DNA of 64,000 bases from an uncultured Holophagaceae bacterium (GTDB lineage Bacteria > Acidobacteriota > Holophagae > Holophagales > Holophagaceae), in assembly GCA_903884655.1 (NCBI GenBank), contig CAISFO010000045.1, forward strand, positions 1 through 64,000, in the 5' to 3' direction. The notes beneath the pieces were generated by a model. It saw only the letters and a program-made list of their open reading frames with translations, did no database searches and was not told where the DNA came from. Within the stretch, counting starts at the first letter, position 1; every line of letters begins with the position of its first letter. Position numbers and translations under genes: made by a program. This document shows, in pieces, positions 26,846 through 35,020 of the stretch.

Positions 26846-27115
26846 CTAGTCGAGGTCCATGCCCGCCACGACGAAGATGTAGCCCCGCATGGCTTCTTCG
26901 CTGGAAGTGCCCTTGAGCTTGGCCCAGGCGTCGTACTTGGCCCGGCCCACGAAGTCGAAGGCCCCGGGGCGGTCATCCCCGGCGTCCCCCGCCGTGGCCT
27001 GCTTGAAGTAGGCGTAGAGCTGGAGCAGGGTGTCGTTGTCCGGTCGCCGGGACGCGGTCTTGGCCTGGGCCTGGGCCGCCTCGAATTGCGCCTTCAAGTC
27101 GCTGTCCACGGTCAT
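26846..27115 (-). CDS. Acyl-CoA-binding protein (ACBP)
   Basis: 89 residues, exactly the size of the classical four-helix ACBP. The hallmarks are RPDNDTLLQLYAYFKQAT, then GD...RPGAF, and FVGRAKYDAWAKLKGTSSEEA followed by a YI motif. ACBP buffers and delivers medium- and long-chain acyl-CoA esters in the cytosol. It is common in eukaryotes and scattered in bacteria. Its placement beside a granule-region protein and two acyl-CoA-consuming WS/DGAT genes makes delivery of acyl-CoA to neutral-lipid synthesis the obvious job. GAGGAGGG precedes the ATG. Confidence 0.95.
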   Translation of the reverse strand: MTVDSDLKAQFEAAQAQAKTASRRPDNDTLLQLYAYFKQATAGDAGDDRPGAFDFVGRAKYDAWAKLKGTSSEEAMRGYIFVVAGMDLD

Positions 27116-27143
27116 GGTGCCCTCCTCGTGCGGTGGTCCTCAA

Positions 27144-27422
27144 TCACTGCTGCAGCAGCTGGTCGACCTGGTGCTCGATGGACTCGCGAATGCGGTGGGC
27201 GAAGGCCCAGAGCATGAAGCCCAGGTGCATGTCGATGGCGATGTGGTCCTCGGCCACGTGCACTTGTCCCGTGACGCCATGGCCATGGAAGGCGCCGTCC
27301 AGGCCGTTCCAATCCAGGGTGAGGCCGTAGTGCTGGCGGAGGCTGGTCTCCACGTCGCCGAAGCGTCGCCGGGCCTCCTGGCTGCCGAGGCTGTGGGGAC
27401 GCTGGATGCGGATGCTGGACAT
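27144..27422 (-). CDS. Polyhydroxyalkanoic acid system protein (PHA granule-region family)
   Basis: 92 residues. The sequence IQRPHSLGSQEARRRFGDVE, YGLTLDWNGL, HGHGVTGQVHV and LGFMLWAFAHRIRESIEHQV matches the small family found next to PHA genes (PHA_gran_rgn type), whose function is not established. The start ATG 27422 lacks a strong ribosome-binding site, but the family pattern begins within the first residues. It heads the operon with the ACBP and TPR genes and is divergent from parA. In this family the fold is thought to resemble a small lipid- or polyester-binding domain; that is inference. Confidence 0.85.
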   Translation of the reverse strand: MSSIRIQRPHSLGSQEARRRFGDVETSLRQHYGLTLDWNGLDGAFHGHGVTGQVHVAEDHIAIDMHLGFMLWAFAHRIRESIEHQVDQLLQQ

Positions 27423-27587
27423 GCGGCAGGCCTGAGGTGGATGGACGGCGTGGTTCAGGAAGATCCGACCAGCATAGCGACTCCGCCCCGGTAACACGAA
27501 TCGCGCTTGACCCCTGGTAGCGCCTGGACTTCTTCCCCGGAAGCGGAGAGTTTTGGAAGGACCGGCATTGGTGTGGAGGGACGAACG

Positions 27588-28400
27588 ATGAGATGGGTCG
27601 TCTTCAATCAGAAGGGTGGTGTCGGGAAGTCCACCATCGTGTGCAATCTGGCCGCCATCTCCAGCCGGCGGGGGCGCAGGACCCTGGTGGTGGACCTGGA
27701 TCCCCAGGGGAATTCCTCGCAGTACCTCCTGGGCCGCGAAGCCGCGGCGGATGCGGAACCCCACCTGGGCACCTTCTTCGAGGAGAGTTTGGGGCTCGGC
27801 CTGTTCCGGCGGGGCCTGCGGGACATGGTCCATCCGACGTCCATTCCAAACCTGGACGTGCTGCCGTCCAGCCCCATGCTCGAGGTCATTCACGGCAAGC
27901 TCGAGGCCCGGCACAAGATCATGAAGCTGCGGGATGCCCTCAACGATCTCGAGGAGTACGACATGGTCTACCTGGACACCCCGCCCGCCTTCGGCTTCTA
28001 CACCCTTTCGGCCCTCATCGCCGCGGACCACTGCCTCATCCCCTTCGACTGTGACGAGTTCTCGCGGCAGGCGCTCTACGCGTTGCTGGAAAACCTGCAG
28101 GAAGTGAAGGAGGACCACAATCCGGGTCTCGAAGTGGCGGGGATCGTGGTCAACCAGTTCCAGGCCCGGGCCAACCTGCCTGGCCAGCTCGTGGCCGAAC
28201 TAGAGGCAGAGGGCCTGCCCATCCTCAGACCCTTCATCTCAACGTCTGTGAAGGTCCGGGAATCCCACCACGCGGCCTGTCCCCTGGTGATCATGGACCC
28301 GTCGCACAAGCTGTCCCGGGAGTTCGAGGCGCTGTACCAGGGGCTGGAGAAGGGGGCGAAACCCCGGAAGGCCCAGAAGAAGGCCCTGGCGAGGTCCTGA
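27588..28400 (+). CDS. Orphan ParA-family ATPase
   Basis: 270 residues. It begins directly with the deviant Walker A KGGVGKST (9-16) with signature K9. DLDPQGNSSQYLLG and YLDTPPAFGFYTL give the Walker A' and Walker B motifs, and the C-terminal helix SREFEALYQGLEKG precedes a basic tail (KPRKAQKKALARS). Such ATPases form gradients on the nucleoid to place plasmids, chemoreceptors, carboxysomes or PHA granules. No parB or parS is nearby. A GGAGGG site lies seven bases before ATG 27588; the 27-codon extension upstream has no site. The setting among granule genes points to granule partition. Confidence 0.88.
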   Translation: MRWVVFNQKGGVGKSTIVCNLAAISSRRGRRTLVVDLDPQGNSSQYLLGREAAADAEPHLGTFFEESLGLGLFRRGLRDMVHPTSIPNLDVLPSSPMLEVIHGKLEARHKIMKLRDALNDLEEYDMVYLDTPPAFGFYTLSALIAADHCLIPFDCDEFSRQALYALLENLQEVKEDHNPGLEVAGIVVNQFQARANLPGQLVAELEAEGLPILRPFISTSVKVRESHHAACPLVIMDPSHKLSREFEALYQGLEKGAKPRKAQKKALARS

Positions 28401-28416
28401 GGCGAAAGTTCTTCAG

Positions 28417-29718
28417 CTACTTGCTGAGCCGCTTCAGGCTCTCGAACTCTTCCTCGAAGGCTGCCACCAGATGGGCCGGATCCGGCAGCAGGGCCTTGTC
28501 GGCGATCACGCCGATCTGCACCTTGCCGGCGAAGCTGATGATGGAGATGCCGATGCCGATCTGGGCCCGCTGGGGCACCCAGAAGAGGATCGAGCGCACC
28601 TTCCGCCCCTCGAGTGAGATGTCGTGCGCGGGGCCTGCGACATTGGTGACCACAGCCGTGCACTTGTTGGCCAGGAAATCGATGAGGCCGCGGCTGACGA
28701 CCTCGGGAAGGAAGGCGAGGAGGGCGCGCTGAAGGCCGTAGACCACCAGGGGTGTGGCGGACTGCTTGAGCTGGTCCAGGCGTTCCTTGACAGCCAGGAT
28801 GCGGTCCGAAGTGTCGGCGCTGCTGAAGGGCAGCTCCAGCGGCACGGCCGCGAACTTGTTCTCGCAGCGCAGGGGAACCCCGGGATGCCGCACATTCACC
28901 GGCATGGACACCAGAAACCGGTCAGGCGCAGCCGCGCCCTTGCGCGCCAGATAGGTGGCGAAGGCTCCCGAAACCGTTGCCATGAGCACGTCGTTGACGG
29001 TGGCCCCGATCAGGTCCTTGGCCTTCTTGACCACCTGCATCTCCAGGGGCTCGGTCCAGGCCACCCGCTTGTGTCCGGATAGCACCGGGCCGTGCAGGTG
29101 GCTGCTGTCAGAGAACCAGGCGAGGCGACGCAGGAGGACGCTGGGCGCGCTCAGGGAGACGGCCACGGCCCGCTGCAGGATCTGGAAGGGGTTCAGCCCA
29201 CCGATGGGGGGGAGTGAGCCCTTGGCCAAGCCATCGGGGCGGTCCCAGGTCTCGTCCATGAGGGCGAACATCAGGGACACCAGGGCCATGCCATCCCCGA
29301 TGCAGTGGTGGATGCGGACCAGGATGGCCGAGGCTCCTTCTTCGAAGCGCTCGATGACCTTGATTTCCCAGCGTGGGTGCCTCGGGTCCAGCTTGCGGTT
29401 CGCCATCCGGCCCACGTAGGCCTGGATCTCCTTCAGGCTGTTCAGCTTCTTGCCCTGGGCTGGAACGATGTGGCGGGCGATATCGAAGGTCGGGTCCTCT
29501 TCCCAGTAGCTGACTGACTCCCGGGTGACGATGCGGCAGCGGAGCCGCTGGAAGCGAGCAGGATCCGGTCCCCCGAAGACGCGCTTCTGGAAGGTCCTCC
29601 GCAGGGTCGCCACAGTGAGGCGATCGGTAATGATGACCGCGTTGATCACCATCAGATTGGTATCTGAATCCTGCAGCCAGATGGCGTCGTTCGCCGCGAT
29701 CCGCTCCGGAATGGTCAC
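28417..29718 (-). CDS. Second wax ester synthase/DGAT-family acyltransferase
   Basis: 433 residues, the typical bacterial length, without a basic tail. The active-site motif is HHCIGDG at 137-143. Other family blocks are VNDVLMATVSGA, SMPVNVRHP and VTNVAGPAHDISLEG. It differs clearly from the WS/DGAT at 24.3 kb, so the two may prefer different alcohol acceptors. The start is GTG 29718, overlapping the stop of the ABC1-kinase gene by four bases (GTGA) with a GCAGGGG site. It is the last gene of the HMG-CoA reductase operon and converges on parA. Confidence 0.9.
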   Translation of the reverse strand: MTIPERIAANDAIWLQDSDTNLMVINAVIITDRLTVATLRRTFQKRVFGGPDPARFQRLRCRIVTRESVSYWEEDPTFDIARHIVPAQGKKLNSLKEIQAYVGRMANRKLDPRHPRWEIKVIERFEEGASAILVRIHHCIGDGMALVSLMFALMDETWDRPDGLAKGSLPPIGGLNPFQILQRAVAVSLSAPSVLLRRLAWFSDSSHLHGPVLSGHKRVAWTEPLEMQVVKKAKDLIGATVNDVLMATVSGAFATYLARKGAAAPDRFLVSMPVNVRHPGVPLRCENKFAAVPLELPFSSADTSDRILAVKERLDQLKQSATPLVVYGLQRALLAFLPEVVSRGLIDFLANKCTAVVTNVAGPAHDISLEGRKVRSILFWVPQRAQIGIGISIISFAGKVQIGVIADKALLPDPAHLVAAFEEEFESLKRLSK

Positions 29719-31421
29719 CCCCTGCGAACGGCGAGGATGAAGGCGATGACGAAGAGGGTCGACCACACGGGCCAGGGCGCCCGGAAGCCCATGGCCACGG
29801 CGCCCGCCACGAGGCAGGAGCCGGCGATGAGGGTCCCCCGCAGCCCGGAGAGGGGCGACTCGGTGGGTTGCCGGGCGAACTTCTCCAGGACCCTCAGCCC
29901 GTCGGTGACCAGCAGCGGCATCTTGGCCATGGCGTCCACCATGTCCGGAACTCCGCGCATGCCCTCGGTGAAGATCCGCATGGGGCTGAACTGATGGATG
30001 AACAGGTTGCGGATGTGCTTCTTGCTCACCTCGGCCACATCGAAGCCCGGCAACAGCACGTTGCCGACGCCCTCGAACGTGACCAGGGCTTTCACCATCA
30101 ACACCAGCTCCACGGGGAAGTACATGCCATGTTCCGCGCCCCGGGAGAGGGACTGGAGGATGAGCTGGCCCAGGGAGAAGTCGCTGAAGTTGGAGCCCCG
30201 CTTCCAGCGGTTCGCGATGTCCACAGCATCCCGGCGGAAGCCATTGGGATTGGCGCCGGGCCCCGGGATGGCGATGGCGGTGAGGTAGCGGGCGGCATTC
30301 TCGCCGTCGCCCATGACCAGGGCGAAGTAGTAGTACATCAGGGCCCGGCGCAGGTCCTCGTCCAGGCGTCCCACCATCCCCAGGTCGATGAACCCGAGCT
30401 TCGGACCCGGCAGGATGACGAGGTTGGCGGAGTGCAGGTCCGCGTGGAAGAAGCCATCCCGGTAGAGCATGCGGATGATGGCCATGGCGCCCAGGTCCGT
30501 CAGATGGCGCCGCTGCTCTTCGGGCAGTTCAAGGGCTCCAGGCTGGTCCGGAGTGACGCCATCAAAGAACTCCATGCAGAGCACACTGCGCCCGCTGAAC
30601 TTCTTGTAGATGCGGGGAAAGACCACGTCCGGCACATCCTGGAAATGGGCCGCGAAGATCTCGGCATTCTCGGCCTCCAGGCGGAGATCCACTTCCCGCA
30701 GGGTGTAGGTGCAGAACTCGTTCACCAGCTGCCGCGGCTGGAAGCGGGGGATGATCAGCTGGGCCACGCCCCCCAGCATTCGCAGCAATTTGGCATCCCG
30801 TTCTAGGGTTTCGCGGATGCCGGGTTTGACCACTTTCAGGATCACCCGTTCGCCGTCCACGGTCATGGCCGTGTGGGTCTGGCCGATGGAGGCGGAGCCC
30901 AGGGGGATGGGGTCGATGGACAGGAACATGAAGCCCACCGGCCGTTTCAGATCCTTCTCGATGATGTCCTGCAGGATGGGCAGGGGCACCACCGGCAGGC
31001 GGTTGAGCAGGTGCTTCAGCTCGTCGGTTATGGGCTTGGGCAGCAGGTCCTCGCGCAGGCTTAGGATCTGGCCCAGCTTGATGTAGGTCGGTCCCAGGCG
31101 TTCCAGCCGGCGCCGGAACTGGACGGGGAAGGGCTCGTTCCTCAGGTCCCGGCTCACGAACAGGCGCCCGGGGAGGGCCGCGATCCAGAGCGCCAGGCGG
31201 CGCCAGCCCTTGAGGGTGCCGTCCTCGGTGCGGGCCTTCAGCTGGGAGAGCAGGGCGCCGAACAGCAGCCCCAGGAAATGCCTCCAGGTCACCAGCATGC
31301 GCCGGAACAACCCCTGGGACTTCCAGGTCCTCATGATCTCGTAACCGCGGGACCTCAGCAGGTCCTCGTTCGACATCGGCTCGGGCGGAACCCCGCCTTC
31401 CGTCGAAGGCGGACTCATCGA
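29715..31421 (-). CDS. ABC1/UbiB/ADCK-family atypical kinase
   Basis: 568 residues. The family KxGQ motif is in YIKLGQILSLREDLLP, the nucleotide lysine in VILKVVKPG, and the catalytic loop in DGFFHADLHSANLVIL followed by FIDLGMVG. Two hydrophobic helices at the C-terminus anchor it in the membrane, as in UbiB. Members control ubiquinone and other isoprenoid lipids; plant relatives sit on plastoglobule lipid droplets. The start is uncertain: I use ATG 31421, 16 bases after the HMG-CoA reductase stop, but ATGs at 31454 and 31379 are possible. The GTGA overlap couples it to the downstream WS/DGAT. Confidence 0.88.
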   Translation of the reverse strand, partial: SMSPPSTEGGVPPEPMSNEDLLRSRGYEIMRTWKSQGLFRRMLVTWRHFLGLLFGALLSQLKARTEDGTLKGWRRLALWIAALPGRLFVSRDLRNEPFPVQFRRRLERLGPTYIKLGQILSLREDLLPKPITDELKHLLNRLPVVPLPILQDIIEKDLKRPVGFMFLSIDPIPLGSASIGQTHTAMTVDGERVILKVVKPGIRETLERDAKLLRMLGGVAQLIIPRFQPRQLVNEFCTYTLREVDLRLEAENAEIFAAHFQDVPDVVFPRIYKKFSGRSVLCMEFFDGVTPDQPGALELPEEQRRHLTDLGAMAIIRMLYRDGFFHADLHSANLVILPGPKLGFIDLGMVGRLDEDLRRALMYYYFALVMGDGENAARYLTAIAIPGPGANPNGFRRDAVDIANRWKRGSNFSDFSLGQLILQSLSRGAEHGMYFPVELVLMVKALVTFEGVGNVLLPGFDVAEVSKKHIRNLFIHQFSPMRIFTEGMRGVPDMVDAMAKMPLLVTDGLRVLEKFARQPTESPLSGLRGTLIAGSCLVAGAVAMGFRAPWPVWSTLFVIAFILAVRRG

Positions 31422-31437
31422 AGGTTCTTCATCAGGT

Positions 31438-32976
31438 TCAACGGTTACGCCCATATTCCTCATGGGAGGATACCCACTCCAGTGAGGAAATGGCGGCGCC
31501 CAGGGAAACTTCACCGGCCAGGACCACGCCTGCGATGATCTCGGCCAGCTTCTGGACTTTGCCGGTGCCGAAGCAGCCGAGCACCTCGAGGCATTCCCGC
31601 TGGGTGGGCAGTCCCGTGCCGCCGCCATGGGTGGCGACGATGAGGGAGGGGATCGTCATCGAGATGTAGAGATCCTTTTCCGGGGTCAGTTCGGTGTAGA
31701 GAATGCCCGAGGAACCTTCGGCGATGTTGGCCACATCCTGACCCGTGGCCATGAACATGGCCGTAATGGCGTTGGGACTGTGGGCGCCATTGTTGTTGGC
31801 TCCGGAAAGGATGGAGCCCACGTTGGCCACGCCCCAGTGGTAGGCCAGGCTCTCGGGCTCCACCCGCATGACTTCCAGCAGCACTTCGCGCTTGATGGTG
31901 CACTCGGCCGTGACCCGCTTGCCCCGGGTGCGCATGAGGTTGATCTGGGAGGCCTTCTTGTCGGTGGCCAGGTTGGATTCGAGGTAGAAGCGGCGGATGG
32001 TCTTGTGGTGTTCCAGGATCCAGCTGCAGGCCGCGAAGGTGGCCCGGCCCACCATGTTCTGGCCCGCCGCATCACCGGTCTCGAAATTGAAGCGGAGATA
32101 GGCGAACTTGCTGGCCAGGTAGGTGTCGATGTACTTCAGTTTCCCGCTGCGGGTGGTGGCCTCCGCTTCCCGGCGGATATCTTCCATGTGCGCATCCACC
32201 CATTTCCGGAAGGCCAGGGCTTCCCGGGCGCTGTCGAAGATGAACACCGGGGCCCGCTGCATGTGATCGGCCTGGACGGTGCAGAGGACGCCGCCCGAGA
32301 GGTTGAGCACCTTCATGCCCCGGTTGTAGGAGGCCACCAGCGTGCCTTCCGTGGTGGCTAGCGGGATCAGGAAGTCACCCTTGGCATGTTCTCCCCTGAT
32401 GTGCAGGGGACCCGCGAAGCCCAAAGGCACCTGGACCACACCGGTGAAATTCTCGATGTTGCCCTTGGTGACCTCCGGGTTGAACGAATGCTGGCTGGTG
32501 TGGTGCAACTTCACGCCGGTCGCTTTTTCGATGAAGGCCTGCCGCTCCTTGACGATGGCCGAGGTGTAGTTGTCGTCCTTGGCACAGGGCACCGAGGTCT
32601 GCAGGACCTGGGCCTTGGAGGTATGGTCCTCGACCTTGAAGTGCAGGGCGCCCAGACCCTTGACCTCCATCGAGACTTCGATGGCATGCATGCCTTCGGG
32701 GACCTCCCGTCCCTTTGCACGGAGGTGGGCGACCTGCTTCAAGGGAAAGGGTTCCGGATGCTCGGGCGTGATGCCTACCGCCGGGCGCCACCCGCCTTCT
32801 CCGAGGTCCAGCTCCAGGTCCTCGGCCGTTAATTCCAGGGGGCCGATGCGGACCCGCACCAGCCTGGTGAGGACCACATCGCTGAGGCGGTTCTTGAGGC
32901 TGATGGTCAGTCCTTCAGGGACATTCCGCAGCGAACCGAAGGTATAGAGTTTCTTGAGGATCAGGGACGGGATCAT
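31438..32976 (-). CDS. Hydroxymethylglutaryl-CoA reductase
   Basis: 512 residues. It reduces HMG-CoA to mevalonate, the committed step of the mevalonate isoprenoid pathway. Motifs are VPLGFAGPL, PLATTEGTLVAS, FETGDAAGQNMV, DKKASQIN, AHSPNAITAMFMATGQD and GGGTGLPTQ. The C-terminal SSHEEYGRNR supplies the catalytic His of the HxxxNR type. These are nearer the class I pattern. About 110 N-terminal residues before the catalytic core have no match that I recognise. It opens an operon with an ABC1-kinase and a WS/DGAT, and is divergent from ornithine aminotransferase across an AT-rich gap. Bacteria more often use the MEP route, so this enzyme is notable. Confidence 0.93.
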   Translation of the reverse strand: MIPSLILKKLYTFGSLRNVPEGLTISLKNRLSDVVLTRLVRVRIGPLELTAEDLELDLGEGGWRPAVGITPEHPEPFPLKQVAHLRAKGREVPEGMHAIEVSMEVKGLGALHFKVEDHTSKAQVLQTSVPCAKDDNYTSAIVKERQAFIEKATGVKLHHTSQHSFNPEVTKGNIENFTGVVQVPLGFAGPLHIRGEHAKGDFLIPLATTEGTLVASYNRGMKVLNLSGGVLCTVQADHMQRAPVFIFDSAREALAFRKWVDAHMEDIRREAEATTRSGKLKYIDTYLASKFAYLRFNFETGDAAGQNMVGRATFAACSWILEHHKTIRRFYLESNLATDKKASQINLMRTRGKRVTAECTIKREVLLEVMRVEPESLAYHWGVANVGSILSGANNNGAHSPNAITAMFMATGQDVANIAEGSSGILYTELTPEKDLYISMTIPSLIVATHGGGTGLPTQRECLEVLGCFGTGKVQKLAEIIAGVVLAGEVSLGAAISSLEWVSSHEEYGRNR

Positions 32977-33174
32977 GGTGGCTCGACCTCGGGTTGGGTG
33001 AACAAATGTGTCAGAGCCGTGAGGTTCCCGCCAGTATTCAAATAAATTTTATAGATTGTAAAAAGAATCAATGAATCTAATTCTATTCGGCAATTCCCTC
33101 AAATCGCCCACCTAGAATGATCTCGGGTCCCTCGTTTCATTCCCCGGAATCGGCTTTCTGAAAGGAGTTCATTC
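32977..33174. promoter_or_regulatory. AT-rich divergent control region, HMG-CoA reductase / rocD
   Basis: About 200 bases with a strongly AT-rich middle (33035-33090) in GC-rich surroundings. The palindrome GAAT-CTA-ATTC (33073-33083) is flanked by a further GAAT (33065) and ATTC (33085), giving an imperfect larger dyad. A possible -10 TAGAAT lies at 33113-33118 for rocD, with a poor -35. AAAGGAG precedes the rocD start. The dyad may be an operator. Confidence 0.4.
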
Positions 33175-34386
33175 ATGTCCACTTTCGCATCCAAGGCCAC
33201 GGAACTCATCGCCCAGGAAAACCAGTATGGCGCCCACAACTACCACCCGCTGGATGTGGTCTGCACCAAGGGCGAGGGCGTCTTCCTCACGGACGTGGAC
33301 GGCAAGAAGTACATGGACTTCCTGGCGGCCTACTCCGCCGTGAACCAGGGCCACAACCACCCGAAGATCGGCGAGGCCATGATCGCCCAGATCAAGACCC
33401 TGGCCCTCACCAGCCGGGCCTTCCGCAACGACCAGTTCCCCCCGCTGCTCGAAAAGCTCTGCCGGCTGACCGGCTTCCAGAAGGCCCTGCTCATGAACAG
33501 CGGCGCCGAGGCCGTGGAGACCGCCCTCAAGGCCATGCGCAAGTGGGGCTACGACAAGAAGGGCATCGAGTACGGCAAGGCCGAGATCATCGTGGCCGAG
33601 GGCAACTTCCACGGCCGCACCACCACCATCGTGGGCTTCAGCACCGATCCCGACAGCACCAGCCGCTTCGGACCCTTCACGCCCGGTTTCGTCATCGTGC
33701 CCTACGGCGACCTGGAAGCGGTCAAGAAGGCCATCAACCCGAACACCTGCGCTATCTTCATGGAGCCCATCCAGGGCGAGGGCGGCGTGGTGATTCCGCC
33801 GGACGGCTTCCTCAGGGGCCTCCGCGACCTGGCCACCGCGAACAACTGTCTCCTGGTGCTGGACGAGATCCAGTCCGGCCTGGGCCGCACGGGCAAGTGG
33901 TTCGCCTTCGAGCACGAGGGCATCCGCCCCGACGGCATCACCATCGGCAAGGCCCTCAGCGGTGGCTACTACCCCGTGAGCGCCTTCCTGGCCAATGACG
34001 AGGTGATGGATGTGTTCACCCCCGGCATCCACGGCAGCACCTACGGGGGCAACCCCCTGGCCTGCGCCGTGGCCAGCGCCGCCCTCGATGTGCTGGTGGA
34101 CGAGAAGCTGGTGGAGCGCGCCGCCGAGCTGGGCGAGTACTTCGCCAAGCGCCTGCGGGGCATGAAGTCCGACAAGGTGGAGCTGGTGCGCGTCCGCGGC
34201 CTCTGGGCCGGCGTGCAGCTCAAGGAGAGCGCCGGGAAGGCCCGTCCCTACTGCTACCAGCTCAAGGACCGCGGGATGCTCTGCAAGGACACCCACGAGC
34301 AGATCATCCGTCTGGCCCCGCCCCTCGTCATCACCAAGGAACAGCTCGACTGGGCCGTGGACCAGCTGGAAGCCGTACTCGCCTAG
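33175..34386 (+). CDS. rocD: Ornithine aminotransferase
   Basis: 403 residues, class III pyridoxal-phosphate aminotransferase. It transfers the delta-amino group of ornithine to 2-oxoglutarate, giving glutamate semialdehyde for proline/arginine metabolism. The N-terminus (ENQYGAHNYHPLDVV) and GKKYMDFLAAYSAVNQGH are characteristic of ornithine aminotransferase rather than acetylornithine aminotransferase. MNSGAEAVETA, LDEIQSGLGRTG and GKALSGG with cofactor K259 complete the site. A good AAAGGAG site precedes the ATG. Confidence 0.93.
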   Translation: MSTFASKATELIAQENQYGAHNYHPLDVVCTKGEGVFLTDVDGKKYMDFLAAYSAVNQGHNHPKIGEAMIAQIKTLALTSRAFRNDQFPPLLEKLCRLTGFQKALLMNSGAEAVETALKAMRKWGYDKKGIEYGKAEIIVAEGNFHGRTTTIVGFSTDPDSTSRFGPFTPGFVIVPYGDLEAVKKAINPNTCAIFMEPIQGEGGVVIPPDGFLRGLRDLATANNCLLVLDEIQSGLGRTGKWFAFEHEGIRPDGITIGKALSGGYYPVSAFLANDEVMDVFTPGIHGSTYGGNPLACAVASAALDVLVDEKLVERAAELGEYFAKRLRGMKSDKVELVRVRGLWAGVQLKESAGKARPYCYQLKDRGMLCKDTHEQIIRLAPPLVITKEQLDWAVDQLEAVLA

Positions 34387-34493
34387 ACGATTTGGGCATC
34401 GATGGCTGAAAGGTCAGAGTACCGGAGGGCCGGGATGGCACCGGACCATCCGTTGCCCTGGCCATGCCATCATCGATACCGGAGGTCATCGTC

Positions 34494-34955
34494 ATGGGCA
34501 GTGTCGAATCCATCCACATCGCCATTGCAGCCGAGGCCGCCATGCGCGGCGTGGCCGAGATCACCGCGATCGCAGGCGTGGGGCTGGAGGGCGACCGTTA
34601 TGCCTCGTGCACCGGCAGCTTCTCCGCCAAGCCCAAGCCCGGTCGGCAGATCACCCTCATCGAGGCCGAGGCCATCGAGGCCCTGGAGCATGAGCTGAAC
34701 CTGGTCCTCGCGCCGGGTGACACCCGTCGCAACCTTGTCACCCGGGGGGTGGCCCTGAACCACCTGGTGGGACGTGAATTCAAGGTGGGCGGTGTCTGCC
34801 TCCGTGGCTACGAGCTCTGTGAACCCTGCAGCGACCTGGCCCGGATGACCGGCAAGGCCCAGATCCTGCCTGGCCTCGTCCATCGCGGCGGACTGCGGGC
34901 CGAGATCCTGGAAGGCGGAGTGATCCGAGTGGGCGACCCTGTCACTTTTGGGTAA
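34494..34955 (+). CDS. MOSC-domain protein
   Basis: 153 residues forming one MOSC domain. The motifs GVGLEGDRYA, QITLIEAEAIEAL, TRRNLVTRGV and LNHLVGREF are typical, and CEPC provides the expected conserved cysteine. Free-standing MOSC proteins (YiiM-like) handle molybdenum-cofactor sulfur or reduce N-hydroxylated compounds with Moco. No other molybdenum gene is nearby. I start at ATG 34494 since GGAGG lies eight bases upstream; an ATG ten codons earlier is not supported by a site. Confidence 0.88.
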   Translation: MGSVESIHIAIAAEAAMRGVAEITAIAGVGLEGDRYASCTGSFSAKPKPGRQITLIEAEAIEALEHELNLVLAPGDTRRNLVTRGVALNHLVGREFKVGGVCLRGYELCEPCSDLARMTGKAQILPGLVHRGGLRAEILEGGVIRVGDPVTFG

Positions 34956-35020
34956 AAAATGCCCATCGACACGCATTCATGACCTCTTGATACTGAATTA
35001 AAGATCCACCGAGGCACAAA

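Noticed and set aside
27588..28400. Chromosome-partition parAB locus or plasmid origin
   Set aside because: No parB follows, no parS-like repeats or iterons were seen, and the next gene is a convergent acyltransferase.
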